A DNA stretch of 64,000 nt from Pseudomonas fluorescens (GTDB lineage: Bacteria > Pseudomonadota > Gammaproteobacteria > Pseudomonadales > Pseudomonadaceae). Position numbers and translations under genes: made by a program. Position 1 is the first letter of the stretch, and each line of letters begins with the position of its first letter. The stretch covers positions 188,051 through 252,050 of the forward strand of contig NZ_JSAK01000027.1 in NCBI RefSeq assembly GCF_000802965.1, written 5' to 3'. The notes below the pieces were generated by a model. That model saw nothing but the letters and a program-made list of their open reading frames with translations. It did not search any database and was not told the DNA's origin. Shown piece by piece: positions 44,050-51,780 of the stretch.

Positions 44050-44072
44050 GGGCCGCATCAAAGGCCCTTTTT
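44050..44072 (+). terminator. terminator-like hairpin in the hexR leader
   Basis: GGGCC-GCATCAAA-GGCCC-TTTTT, with only a 5-bp stem, stands about 46 bp before the hexR start. It could be a weak attenuator, the end of a short leader transcript, or chance. Confidence 0.35.
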
Positions 44073-44118
44073 GCATTAGCCGCGCGCTTATCGGCGCAGG
44101 TGAATCAAGGAAACTCAT

Positions 44119-44988
44119 ATGGACCGCGTGCGAAATTTACTGGAACAGATCCAGAATCGCCTTGAAGAGCTGAACAAGGCCGAACGCAAAGTCGCCGAGG
44201 TGATCCTGCTCAACCCACAGCAGGCCACCCGGTTCAGTATCGCCGCCCTCGCCCAGGCCGCATCGGTCAGCGAACCGACGGTCAACCGTTTCTGCCGTTC
44301 GTTCGGCGTCAGCGGCTACCCCGAACTCAAGCTGCAATTGGCGCAAAGCCTGGCCAGCGGCGCGGCGTATGTCAGCCGCGCGGTAGAAGCCGACGATAAT
44401 CCCGAGGCCTACACCCAGAAGATCTTCGGCAGCGCCATCGCATCCCTCGACAGCGCTTGCCAGGCCCTCGATCCGAACCTGATCAGCCGCGCCGTCGACC
44501 TGCTGATCCAGGCCCGACAGATCCACTTCTTCGGCCTCGGCGCCTCGGCTCCAGTGGCGTTGGATGCGCAACACAAGTTCTTCCGCTTCAACCTGGCCGT
44601 GACCGCCCATGCCGACGTGCTGATGCAGCGCATGATCGCCTCGGTGGCACACACCGGCGAATTGTTCGTGATCATTTCCTACACCGGCCGCACACGCGAA
44701 CTGGTGGAAGTAGCGCGCATCGCCCGGGAAAACGGCGCGTCGGTTCTGGGCTTGACCGCCGAAAACTCGCCGCTGGCCAAGGCCAGCACCTTGAGCCTGA
44801 ACATTCCGCTGCCGGAAGACACCGACATCTATATGCCGATGACCTCGCGGATCATTCAGCTGACCGTGCTGGACGTGCTCGCCACTGGCATGACCCTGCG
44901 CCGTGGCGTGGATTTCCAGCCGCATTTGCGCAAGATCAAAGAGAGTTTGAATGCCAGCCGCTATCCGGTTGGCGATGAGTTCAACTAA
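44119..44988 (+). CDS. hexR: HexR, RpiR-family repressor of glucose catabolism
   Basis: A 289-aa regulator. The N-terminal RpiR helix-turn-helix is at about residues 20-65 (FSIAALAQAASVSEPTVNRFCRSFG), and a C-terminal SIS sugar-phosphate domain spans about 120-260 (FFGLGASAPVALDAQHKFFR, VIISYTGRTREL). It binds KDPG and represses zwf, edd, gap-1 and its own operon. It is divergent from zwf. Confidence 0.95.
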   Translation: MDRVRNLLEQIQNRLEELNKAERKVAEVILLNPQQATRFSIAALAQAASVSEPTVNRFCRSFGVSGYPELKLQLAQSLASGAAYVSRAVEADDNPEAYTQKIFGSAIASLDSACQALDPNLISRAVDLLIQARQIHFFGLGASAPVALDAQHKFFRFNLAVTAHADVLMQRMIASVAHTGELFVIISYTGRTRELVEVARIARENGASVLGLTAENSPLAKASTLSLNIPLPEDTDIYMPMTSRIIQLTVLDVLATGMTLRRGVDFQPHLRKIKESLNASRYPVGDEFN

Positions 44989-45003
44989 GGGGATTTGAGA
45001 GTT

Positions 45004-45029
45004 GGTCGTTCCTGCACGTAGGAACGACC
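45004..45029. terminator. perfect hairpin after hexR
   Basis: GGTCGTTCC-TGCACGTA-GGAACGACC is a perfect 9-bp stem starting 15 bp after the hexR stop. It has no T run, so termination is uncertain. Confidence 0.45.
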
Positions 45030-45110
45030 ATTCGCGGCGCACATAGAGCAGTTATTTCCCGGCGGTGCCACTAGAATGCTCGCCATCGGATTATTGCCAA
45101 TGGAATTGCC

Positions 45111-46604
45111 ATGCCGCTTCGCTCGCCGCTGTATTCTCAACGTTCGTTGGTACTCACGCTGGTCGCATTGCTGGGCGCAGGCTTCCTGGCCACTTCCTTC
45201 CTCAGTTACTACGCCTCTCGGGCGTCGATCCGCGACAACATCGTCAAAACCGAACTGCCGCTGACATCGGACACGGTCTACTCGGAAATCCAGAAAGACC
45301 TTGTCAGACCGATCCTGATTTCCTCGATGATGTCCCGCGACACCTTCATGCGCGATTGGGTAGTCAACGGCGAACGCGACGCCGACCAGATGACCCGTTA
45401 CCTCAACGAGGTCATGACTCACTACGGCGCCTACACCGCGTTTTTCGTCTCCGACGCTAGCCTGACTTACTACCACGCCAAGGGCGTGCTCAAGCAGGTC
45501 AAGGCCACCGAACCCCGTGACGCCTGGTACTTTCGCGTGCGTGACATGAAGGATCCGTACGAGATCAACGTCGATCCGGACCTCGCCAACAAGGACAACC
45601 TGACGGTCTTCATCAACTACAAGGTCTACGACTACAACAACCGTTTCATCGGCGCCGCGGGTGTCGGCCTGACGGTAGATGCGGTGATCAAACTGATCGA
45701 CAAGTACCAGCAGCGTTATCAGCGCAGCGTGTATTTCGTCGACACGTTCGGCCGACTGGTGCTGACCGGTGCCGAGGGTGGCCCGCAAGGCGCACGGGCC
45801 GGGCAGACCCTGGGCGAACTCGACAGCATGGAAAACCTGGTCAGCCAGTTGCCCAAACCCCACGGCGGCAGCTACGAATATTCCGGCCAGGGCCAGGGAC
45901 ATTTCCTTAACGTACGGTTCATCCCCGAACTCAACTGGTACTTGTTCGTCGACAAACGTGAAGATGGCGATCTCAGCGATATCCGCCGCTCGCTGTACCT
46001 GAATCTGCTGATCTGCCTCGTGGTTACCCTGACGGTGCTGGTGCTGCTCAACCAGGTGATCAAACGCTTTCAGGGCAAGATCCAGGCTCAGGCCACGCTC
46101 GATAGCCTGACGGAATTGCCCAACCGTCGCGGCTTCGACCTGCTGGCCGCGCAGGCCATGCACGAAGCCCAACGGGAACCGAAACCACTGACCGCGTTGC
46201 TGCTCGACCTCGACCACTTCAAGGCCTTGAACGACACCTACGGTCACTTGGCCGGCGATCAGGTGCTGATCGGCTTCGCCCGAAATCTGGAAAGCTGCCT
46301 TCGTCACTCCGACATCGTCTGCCGTTGGGGCGGTGAAGAATTCATCGTGCTGCTCAAGGACACCGACGGTGAGACCGGTCTGAAAATCGCCGAGAAAATT
46401 CGTCATCATGTGGAACAGCAGCGCTACGCCTACAACAACAGCACCCTGCAACTGACCGTCAGCATTGGCCTGACCACCCTGCAAGCCGACGACACCTTGC
46501 ACACCCTGCTGTCGCGGGCCGATCATGCGATGTATCGGGCCAAACAATCGGGCCGCAACCGAACCTGCGTGGAAATGCCTCACTCCAGTTATGAACCAGC
46601 CTGA
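45111..46604 (+). CDS. membrane diguanylate cyclase with Cache-type sensor
   Basis: A 497-aa protein. The helices at about residues 13-35 and 296-318 bracket a periplasmic dCache-like sensor domain, followed by a cytoplasmic GGDEF domain with the active-site motif RWGGEEF near 405 and DLDHFKALNDTYGHLAGD near 363. It should make cyclic-di-GMP in response to a periplasmic small molecule, which is unknown. It overlaps the following CWC gene by 14 bp. Confidence 0.92.
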   Translation: MPLRSPLYSQRSLVLTLVALLGAGFLATSFLSYYASRASIRDNIVKTELPLTSDTVYSEIQKDLVRPILISSMMSRDTFMRDWVVNGERDADQMTRYLNEVMTHYGAYTAFFVSDASLTYYHAKGVLKQVKATEPRDAWYFRVRDMKDPYEINVDPDLANKDNLTVFINYKVYDYNNRFIGAAGVGLTVDAVIKLIDKYQQRYQRSVYFVDTFGRLVLTGAEGGPQGARAGQTLGELDSMENLVSQLPKPHGGSYEYSGQGQGHFLNVRFIPELNWYLFVDKREDGDLSDIRRSLYLNLLICLVVTLTVLVLLNQVIKRFQGKIQAQATLDSLTELPNRRGFDLLAAQAMHEAQREPKPLTALLLDLDHFKALNDTYGHLAGDQVLIGFARNLESCLRHSDIVCRWGGEEFIVLLKDTDGETGLKIAEKIRHHVEQQRYAYNNSTLQLTVSIGLTTLQADDTLHTLLSRADHAMYRAKQSGRNRTCVEMPHSSYEPA

Positions 46605-46809
46605 CCTCTGCCCCGCCTGCGGTGCGCCTAACGACTGCACCCTGGCCGACCCTCGAACGGCCGACCGCGCGTGCTGGTGCTACGGCGTCAGCATCGACCC
46701 GGCGGTGCTCGAAGCGCTGCCGGCCGAACTGCGCAACGCCTCCTGCCTGTGCCCGCGCTGCGCCGAAGTCGAGGCGCAGCTGCAAGCAGCGGCCCGGCCG
46801 ATCAAGTAA
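46591..46809 (+). CDS. cysteine-rich CWC-family protein
   Basis: A 72-aa protein with about eight cysteines in CPACGAPNDC, RACWCYG and CLCPRCAEVEAQL: the Cys_rich_CWC family, likely metal-binding. The start lies inside the 3' end of the cyclase gene, so it is translationally coupled. The function is unknown. It precedes rsuA by 34 bp. Confidence 0.85.
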   Translation: MNQPDLCPACGAPNDCTLADPRTADRACWCYGVSIDPAVLEALPAELRNASCLCPRCAEVEAQLQAAARPIK

Positions 46810-46843
46810 GATGCGCGCCCGTTTCTTTCACTGATCCTTCGTC

Positions 46844-47536
46844 ATGCGCGTCGACCGCTTCCTCAGCAACCTGCCCCGCTTCAACCGTAAGCAGGTGCGC
46901 CTGTTGCTGGTGGAAAAGCGCATCAGGATTGACGGAAAAATCGTCAGCGACCCACACGCCGAAGTTCGGGAGTTCAGTCGCGTCGAAGTCGACGACGAAC
47001 TGCTGCAAACCGGCAAACCACTGCGTCACTTCATGCTGCACAAGCCTGCTGGCTGCGTCAGCGCCACTCGCGACCCGCAGCATCCCACCGTCCTCGACCT
47101 GATCTATGAGCCAGACAAGGACGACCTGCACATCGCCGGACGCCTGGATTTCAACACCACGGGCCTGATGCTGATCACCAACGACGGTAGCTGGTCACGA
47201 CGCCTGACCCAACCGCAGACCAAACTGCCGAAGGTCTATTACGTCGAAACCGAGCAGGACATCGGCCCCGAATACGCGATCAAGTTCAGCGAAGGCCTGT
47301 ACTTCGCCTTCGAAGACCTCACCACGCAACCCGCCGGTCTAGAGCTGCTCGGACCGAAATCGGCACGCTTGAGCATCGTCGAGGGCCGTTATCACCAGGT
47401 GAAGCGCATGTTCGGCCACTTCGATAACAAAGTGATGCGCCTGCACCGCGAACGCATGGGCCCGTTGGTGCTCGATGACTCGCTAAAACCAGGCGAATAC
47501 CGTGCGCTAAGCGCTGATGAGATCGAATCGATCTAA
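46844..47536 (+). CDS. rsuA: 16S rRNA pseudouridine(516) synthase RsuA
   Basis: A 230-aa RsuA-type pseudouridine synthase. The N-terminal S4 RNA-binding domain (MRVDRFLSNLPRFNRKQVR) is followed by the catalytic motif AGRLDFNTTGLML with D102, the same number as in E. coli RsuA. LSIVEGRYHQVKRMF near 180 is the third family motif. A typical RsuA target is U516 in 16S rRNA. Confidence 0.9.
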   Translation: MRVDRFLSNLPRFNRKQVRLLLVEKRIRIDGKIVSDPHAEVREFSRVEVDDELLQTGKPLRHFMLHKPAGCVSATRDPQHPTVLDLIYEPDKDDLHIAGRLDFNTTGLMLITNDGSWSRRLTQPQTKLPKVYYVETEQDIGPEYAIKFSEGLYFAFEDLTTQPAGLELLGPKSARLSIVEGRYHQVKRMFGHFDNKVMRLHRERMGPLVLDDSLKPGEYRALSADEIESI

Positions 47537-47850
47537 GCAGCCTACCGCTCAGCAGAAGTTGTCGAACAATTTACCAAAGGCACTTGCGCAATGATGTGAC
47601 CCCTGCTTGAATCAGGACGTCGGCCGAAATGTGACCGACGAGTCACAACATACTTCTAAGAAACTTTTTGTCGGTAGAGAACCTTGAGGTTCCGCGTTGC
47701 ACCGGCAAACTGCCCGCCAATAACAATACCCGTCGACCGGACTGCAATGGATCGACATGGGCCTCTCAAAATTCCAGGCATATGCCTACCTGTCACAAAG
47801 CTCGTGCAATCTCATTTGCGCGCATACCCGCTTGCCAGGAGTCTTATGAC

Positions 47851-48735
47851 ATGAGGCCAGAAATCGCTGTGCTGGATATACAGGGTCAGTATCGGGTTTA
47901 CACGGAGTTCTATCGCGCAGACGCCGCAGAGAAGACCATTATCTTGGTCAACGGCTCGATGGCCACGACTGCGTCGTTTGCACAAACCGTGAAAAACCTC
48001 CACCCGCAGTTCAATGTGGTCTGCTACGACCAGCCCTACGCGGGCAAGTCAAAAGCCCACAACCTGCATGAGAAATTGCTGACAAAGGAAGTCGAAGGGC
48101 AGATCCTCCTGGAGCTGATCGACCACTTCGCCGCCGAACACGTGCTGTCGTTTTCCTGGGGTGGCGCCGCGACCCTGGTCGCCCTCGCCCAACGGCCACG
48201 GCGCATCGAAAGAGCCGTGATCAGCTCGTTCTCCCCGGAGATCAACGCGCACATGCTCGACTACCTCGAGCGCGGTGTGGATTACCTCGGCAGCCGCGAT
48301 GGCGACCGCGTCGGCAACCTGGTGAATAGCACCATCGGCAAACACCTGCCGACGCTGTTCAAGCGCTTCAACTATCGCCACGTCAGCAGCCTGGCCGATC
48401 ACGAATACGGGCAGATGCACTTCCACATCAGCGACCTGCTGCACAGCGACCGCCAATGCTTCTTGAAAGCCTCGGAGAAAATCAACGTGCCAGTGCTGTT
48501 CATGAACGGCGAATGGGACGAATACACCGCCGCCGATGGCGCCCGGTTGTTCGCCAACCACGTGCAACACGCCACCTTCACCACCCTTGAGGCCACCGGC
48601 CACTTTCTCGACATGGAACACAAAGCCGCCTGCCGAGACAGCCGCAACGCCTTGCTTGGGTTCCTGAAGCCGGCACAGCACGAAAGCCGACCGCGTTACC
48701 ACTACGTCCAGGACCACCATGCATTGGCAATCTGA
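47851..48735 (+). CDS. phaG: PhaG, 3-hydroxyacyl-ACP to CoA transacylase/thioesterase
   Basis: A 294-aa alpha/beta-hydrolase-fold protein very like P. putida PhaG (start MRPEIAVLDIQGQYRVYTEF). It links fatty-acid synthesis with medium-chain polyhydroxyalkanoate synthesis by freeing (R)-3-hydroxyacyl groups from ACP. The nucleophile region is FSWGGA with S102, and GHFLDME near the C-terminus carries the conserved His. RhlA is the other relative but is closer to rhlB loci. The start at 47851 has AGGAG 9 bases upstream. The leader 47537-47850 holds CGTCGG/CCGACG (47618-47640) and no other clear motif. Confidence 0.87.
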   Translation: MRPEIAVLDIQGQYRVYTEFYRADAAEKTIILVNGSMATTASFAQTVKNLHPQFNVVCYDQPYAGKSKAHNLHEKLLTKEVEGQILLELIDHFAAEHVLSFSWGGAATLVALAQRPRRIERAVISSFSPEINAHMLDYLERGVDYLGSRDGDRVGNLVNSTIGKHLPTLFKRFNYRHVSSLADHEYGQMHFHISDLLHSDRQCFLKASEKINVPVLFMNGEWDEYTAADGARLFANHVQHATFTTLEATGHFLDMEHKAACRDSRNALLGFLKPAQHESRPRYHYVQDHHALAI

Positions 48736-48743
48736 AAGAGAGT

Positions 48744-48810
48744 CATCGCGAGCAAGCTTCGCCCCGCAGCGCTAATCGCATTCCTGCCGGAACGAAGCTT
48801 GCCCGCGATA
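48744..48810. repeat. degenerate REP pair
   Basis: ATCGCGAGCAAGCTTCGCCC and the inverted GAACGAAGCTTGCCCGCGAT, spaced by about 25 bp, between phaG and the tRNA gene. Confidence 0.65.
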
Positions 48811-48902
48811 GACAGCCATGCGCCCTGTCCGCGTTAAACCCGCTCCACGTAAAGAAAAACTTCATTTCCAAGCGCACATCTGGTACAAAGTCACCGCTCT
48901 GA

Positions 48903-48976
48903 GCGGGTGTCGTATAATGGCATTACTCCAGCTTCCCAAGCTGATAACGAGGGTTCGATTCCCTTCACCCGCTCCA
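48903..48976 (+). tRNA. tRNA-Gly(CCC)
   Basis: A 74-nt cloverleaf with acceptor stem GCGGGTG/CACCCGC, encoded TCCA end, T-arm AGGGTTCGATTCCCT and anticodon loop TTCCCAA (anticodon CCC). The D-stem is short (GTA/TAC), and the top anticodon-stem pair is C·A, a mismatch. The sequence otherwise matches bacterial glyU-type tRNAs. Confidence 0.9.
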
Positions 48977-49028
48977 ATCAAATTTTGTTCTCACGTTAAG
49001 AGGGTTTTGACGGGGGAATGTAGAGACA

Positions 49029-49060
49029 GAAAAAACCGGCCTTGATGGCCGGTTTTTTTG
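49029..49060 (+). terminator. intrinsic terminator after tRNA-Gly
   Basis: AAAAAACCGGCC-TTGAT-GGCCGGTTTTTTT, preceded by ATGTAGAGAC. A near copy of this block lies after HigBA. Confidence 0.9.
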
Positions 49061-49086
49061 TGGGCAGAGTTTGGTGAGCGGATCCA

Positions 49087-49098
49087 TTCGTTCACGAA
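49087..49098. promoter_or_regulatory. candidate HigA operator palindrome
   Basis: TTCGT-TC-ACGAA, a 5-bp inverted repeat 60 bp before the higB-type start, where an autoregulating antitoxin would bind. Confidence 0.4.
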
Positions 49099-49158
49099 AT
49101 CATAGATTGCATCTCTTTAAGGCGACGACTACCATCTCCCAAAACGGGAGGAAGTGCA

Positions 49159-49461
49159 GTGCGTGTGATTGCAAAAGGGACATTGCGGGAGTTCTGGGTT
49201 AGTAATCCGGCTTTTGCTGACTCCGAAACACCACTGGTTGAATGGTATCGACACATGGAAAAGGCCGTTTATGGCACGCCGCAAGAGGTCAAGGCGGAGC
49301 TGAGAACGGCCAGCATCCTCAAGGGTGGCAGGGTTGTATTCAACATCGGTGGCAACAAGTACCGGGTGATCATGGCAATCGATTATCAGCGCCAACTCGG
49401 TTTCATACGATTCGTTGGCACCCACGCCCAGTACGATCAGATCAACGCGGAGACCGTGTGA
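49159..49461 (+). CDS. higB: HigB-family toxin (mRNA interferase)
   Basis: A 100-aa RelE-superfamily protein of the HigB_toxin family (MRVIAKGTLREFWVSNP, LKGGRVVFNIGGNKYRVIMAIDYQRQLGFIRFVGTHAQYD). The HigB-specific FxGTHxxYD-like end is clear. It uses a GTG start, preceded by GGGAGGA at a good distance. Toxin-first order and a 1-bp overlap with the antitoxin (TGATG) are normal for higBA. It cleaves mRNA on the ribosome in known members. Confidence 0.88.
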   Translation: MRVIAKGTLREFWVSNPAFADSETPLVEWYRHMEKAVYGTPQEVKAELRTASILKGGRVVFNIGGNKYRVIMAIDYQRQLGFIRFVGTHAQYDQINAETV

Positions 49462-49820
49462 TGGACATTAAACCTATTCGCAGCCAAGAAGACCTGACCG
49501 CTGCATTTGCTCGTGTTGAGCAATTGTGGGGCTCGGAAGTCGGCTCTCCGGAAGGCGACGAGCTGGAAATTCTTGCGCTGCTCATTGAAAAGTATGAAGA
49601 CGAGCATTACCCCATGCCGCCCTCCGATCCGATTGAGGCGATTAAATTTCGCATGGATCAACAAGGCCTGACGCCTCGTGACCTGGAACCCTTCATCGGT
49701 ACGAGCGGACGCGTGTCCGAAGTACTGAATCGCAAGCGTAAATTGAGTCTGTCGATGATCAAGCGCTTGCACGACGGGTTGCGAATCCCTTATGAAAGTT
49801 TGCTTGCAGGTGTCGCCTGA
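49461..49820 (+). CDS. higA: HigA-family antitoxin, XRE helix-turn-helix
   Basis: A 119-aa antitoxin. The N-terminal acidic region (residues 1-55) is followed by a helix-turn-helix (PIEAIKFRMDQQGLTPRDLEPFIGTSGRVSEVLNRKR) near 57-95. It neutralises the HigB product and represses the operon. The ATG at 49461 shares one base with the toxin stop. Confidence 0.9.
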   Translation: MDIKPIRSQEDLTAAFARVEQLWGSEVGSPEGDELEILALLIEKYEDEHYPMPPSDPIEAIKFRMDQQGLTPRDLEPFIGTSGRVSEVLNRKRKLSLSMIKRLHDGLRIPYESLLAGVA

Positions 49821-49837
49821 CAAGAGATGTAGAGACT

Positions 49838-49868
49838 TAAAAAACCGGTCCAAGTGGCCGGTTTTTTT
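49838..49868 (+). terminator. intrinsic terminator after HigBA
   Basis: AAAAAACCGGTCCAAGTGGCCGGTTTTTTT, preceded by ATGTAGAGAC, nearly identical in layout to the terminator after the tRNA. Confidence 0.88.
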
Positions 49869-50012
49869 ATGTCCGATTTCGGGTGAGGATAATCGAGGAA
49901 AAAACTCGAAACACACAAAACACCTCAATCAAGCCTCGCACAAACCCATTCCCACAGCGCCCTCCTAGACTCGATTTGTATCGCCGTCTCACCAAGCCAG
50001 GAAGATTTGGTG

Positions 50013-50049
50013 GGTATAGTGTTGATTACATAAAATCAGTAGGTATAGT
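50013..50049. promoter_or_regulatory. candidate HicAB operator/promoter
   Basis: The octamer GGTATAGT occurs at 50013-50020 and 50042-50049, bracketing the inverted repeat TGATT-ACATAA-AATCA (50023-50038), just upstream of hicA. TATAGT may also serve as -10. The rest of 49870-50077 is unremarkable. Confidence 0.45.
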
Positions 50050-50077
50050 AACCACAAGCACACCACAGGGAGGTGAT

Positions 50078-50257
50078 GTGAATAGCCGATTTTTGATAAG
50101 CCAAATCATTGCGGACGGTTGGTATCTGGTACGTATCAGAGGCAGCCATCATCACTTCAAACACCCGACCAAGCCGGGGTTGGTGACGGTCCCTCATCCG
50201 AAAAAAGATCTGCTCAAGAAAACGGCCATCAGTATTTTGCAACAGGCGCTGCTCTAA
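50078..50257 (+). CDS. hicA: HicA toxin
   Basis: A 59-aa HicA mRNA interferase with a double-stranded-RNA-binding-like fold. The catalytic His is in RGSHHHFKHP (residues 21-30), followed by VTVPHPKKDL. It uses a GTG start, with an exceptionally strong ribosome site AGGGAGGTGAT directly before it. HicB follows 37 bp downstream. Toxin-first order is standard. Confidence 0.92.
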   Translation: MNSRFLISQIIADGWYLVRIRGSHHHFKHPTKPGLVTVPHPKKDLLKKTAISILQQALL

Positions 50258-50294
50258 CGAGCCTGACGCGCTGAGTCCTCGGAGGACACTGAAC

Positions 50295-50702
50295 ATGCTT
50301 TACCCAATTGCCATTTCAATGGGCGACGACGAGCACGCCTGGGGCGTTGAAGTCCCCGACATTCCGGGCTGTTTTTCCGCTGGGGAAGATCTGGACGACG
50401 CGATGGCGATGGCCCGCGAGGCCATCGAAGGTCATTTCGAGATATTGGCCGAAGACGGTTCGCCCATTCCGCCTGCCAACAAAGTGACCCTGCACGCGGC
50501 CGATCCAAAATACGCGGGTTGCGCATGGGCGCTGGTGGACATCGACGTGACCAAATACCTGGGCAAGGCGCAGAAACTGAACATCACGCTGCCTGGCTAT
50601 CTGCTCAACCGAATCGATGAGTACGTGCTGCACCACCCGGAAGAGAAAAGCCGTTCAGGTTTTCTGGCGTCGGCAGCGCTCAAGGTGTTGCAGCAGGGCT
50701 GA
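50295..50702 (+). CDS. hicB: HicB antitoxin
   Basis: A 135-aa antitoxin with the partial RNase-H-like HicB domain (MLYPIAISMGDDEHAWGVEVPDIPGCFSAGEDLDDA, AREAIEGHFEILAEDG) and a C-terminal ribbon-helix-helix-like segment (KLNITLPGYLLNRIDEYV). It neutralises HicA and represses the operon. Confidence 0.93.
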   Translation: MLYPIAISMGDDEHAWGVEVPDIPGCFSAGEDLDDAMAMAREAIEGHFEILAEDGSPIPPANKVTLHAADPKYAGCAWALVDIDVTKYLGKAQKLNITLPGYLLNRIDEYVLHHPEEKSRSGFLASAALKVLQQG

Positions 50703-50725
50703 AGGTTTTACTTCAGTAACAAATT

Positions 50726-50752
50726 AACCGGTCCTGGTGGCCGGTTTTTTTA
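50726..50752 (+). terminator. intrinsic terminator after HicAB
   Basis: AACCGGTCCTGGTGGCCGGTTTTTTT, the third CCGG-based terminator of similar layout within 1.7 kb. Confidence 0.85.
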
Positions 50753-50922
50753 TGGCGGGGATTAGTGAAAGGCTGGATTCCCATCCCGACCTTCGAGCGC
50801 TCGAACGAGGCCGTTTTCAGAAAAAGCTGCGTCCTACAATAGTCTGGGAAATGTCCGTACACTCGCGCATTGCTGTGCCTTTGTCTTGAGACCTATAGTC
50901 CGAGTACGCCCAAATGGCGTGT

Positions 50923-51099
50923 CGGGTTTGGCGACTTGACGATACGGTGCAGAAGCTTCCGAGCAGTTATCAGTGCGCTTTGGAACGCACTTGGCTGCAT
51001 GTTTTTTGGTAGCTGTGCGTGGGAGATCTCAGGATCTACCGGTTTTGCCGTGTCCCGGTTCGCCAACCCGCGTACAGCTGTCACCCTTTGTTTGGCGAC
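50923..51099 (+). ncRNA. candidate structured leader RNA of the DUF3077 gene (C4-like?)
   Basis: The decamer GTTTGGCGAC occurs at 50926-50935 and 51090-51099, with one complementary segment GTTCGCCAACCCG (51058-51070) between them that could pair with either. Such exclusive pairing recalls C4-type antisense RNAs seen in Pseudomonas genomes, but I cannot confirm the family. No convincing gene lies in 50753-51138. Confidence 0.35.
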
Positions 51100-51138
51100 G
51101 ATGGAGTGGTTAATCCAAAAATCACACGGAAATCACTC

Positions 51139-51408
51139 ATGAAAGAATTTATGGCTTTAACCAGCAACGCCGACGACCTCCCCTCCCTCTACGTCAACAC
51201 CACCCAACCCCTGCACTCGCTGCTCAGCACGGCCAACTACAGACTCAGCGCTGTGACGCAGGTCCTCGAAAACCTCGCGATGCGAGGTGAAATCAGCACC
51301 GACTCGGTGATCCTCAGCGACTTCGCATTGTTGTGCTGCATACCACTGCGCGATGGTTGCGATGTGTTGGATGTCATTGCACGTCGCATGGACGCAGAAC
51401 CGTCCTGA
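51139..51408 (+). CDS. DUF3077 family protein
   Basis: An 89-aa protein of the DUF3077 type common in fluorescent pseudomonads (LYVNTTQPLHSLLSTANYRLSAVTQVLENLA, CDVLDVIARRMD). The function is unknown. The ATG at 51139 is the most likely start. It follows a long leader with internal complementarity and precedes a REP pair. Confidence 0.7.
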   Translation: MKEFMALTSNADDLPSLYVNTTQPLHSLLSTANYRLSAVTQVLENLAMRGEISTDSVILSDFALLCCIPLRDGCDVLDVIARRMDAEPS

Positions 51409-51414
51409 CCTGAC

Positions 51415-51505
51415 CTGTAGGAGCGAGCCTGCTCGCGATAGCGGACGATCAGGCAACCTGGTCGTTGAATGTGCGACCGTCATCGCCAGCAGGCTGGCTC
51501 CCACA
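51415..51505. repeat. inverted REP pair
   Basis: TGTAGGAGCGAGCCTGCTCGCGATAGCG and the inverted ATCGCCAGCAGGCTGGCTCCCACA, between the DUF3077 gene and the small membrane protein. Bases 51506-51666 show no further motif. Confidence 0.8.
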
Positions 51506-51666
51506 AGTTTTTCAGTGTCCGAAGCACGGGAGCGACTGATGATGTTGGGCCTGACCGTATCGTTTGCGTATAGATCCGCGCACGCCCGTAAAGAAGCAAT
51601 AGCGCTGCGTCGAGCCGGACCGGGGATGTCTTATTCTCCCGACTCACTCTTCACAGCGAGATCGGC

Positions 51667-51780
51667 ATGGACAGTTCAGAGTTGGGAATCATGATCGTTT
51701 CAATGATCGGGTTGTTCGGCTTTGCTTCATTCATTTTTGAATACCTGAGCGCCAGACGCGCGAAAAAAAGGGGCAGATGA
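51667..51780 (+). CDS. 37-aa small membrane protein
   Basis: A short frame beginning MDSSELGIMIVSMIGLFGFA, with one hydrophobic helix (about residues 7-26) and a basic tail SARRAKKRGR, which fits a single-span small membrane protein with its C-terminus inside. Its stop codon lies within the terminator hairpin. It is unrecognised; the helix and terminator support it as a real gene. Confidence 0.5.
   Translation: MDSSELGIMIVSMIGLFGFASFIFEYLSARRAKKRGR

Noticed and set aside
42130..46640. Long antisense frames opposite zwf (649 codons) and the Cache-GGDEF gene (551 codons)
   Set aside because: Shadows of strongly supported genes with low-complexity composition.
47560..47700. Sigma-54 or AlgU promoter in the phaG leader
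   Set aside because: GGCAC-like and GAAACTT-like matches have wrong spacing for either consensus.
50870..51142. 90-codon plus-strand frame before the DUF3077 gene
   Set aside because: Cys/Arg/Ser-rich with no family likeness; the region is better explained as a structured leader.
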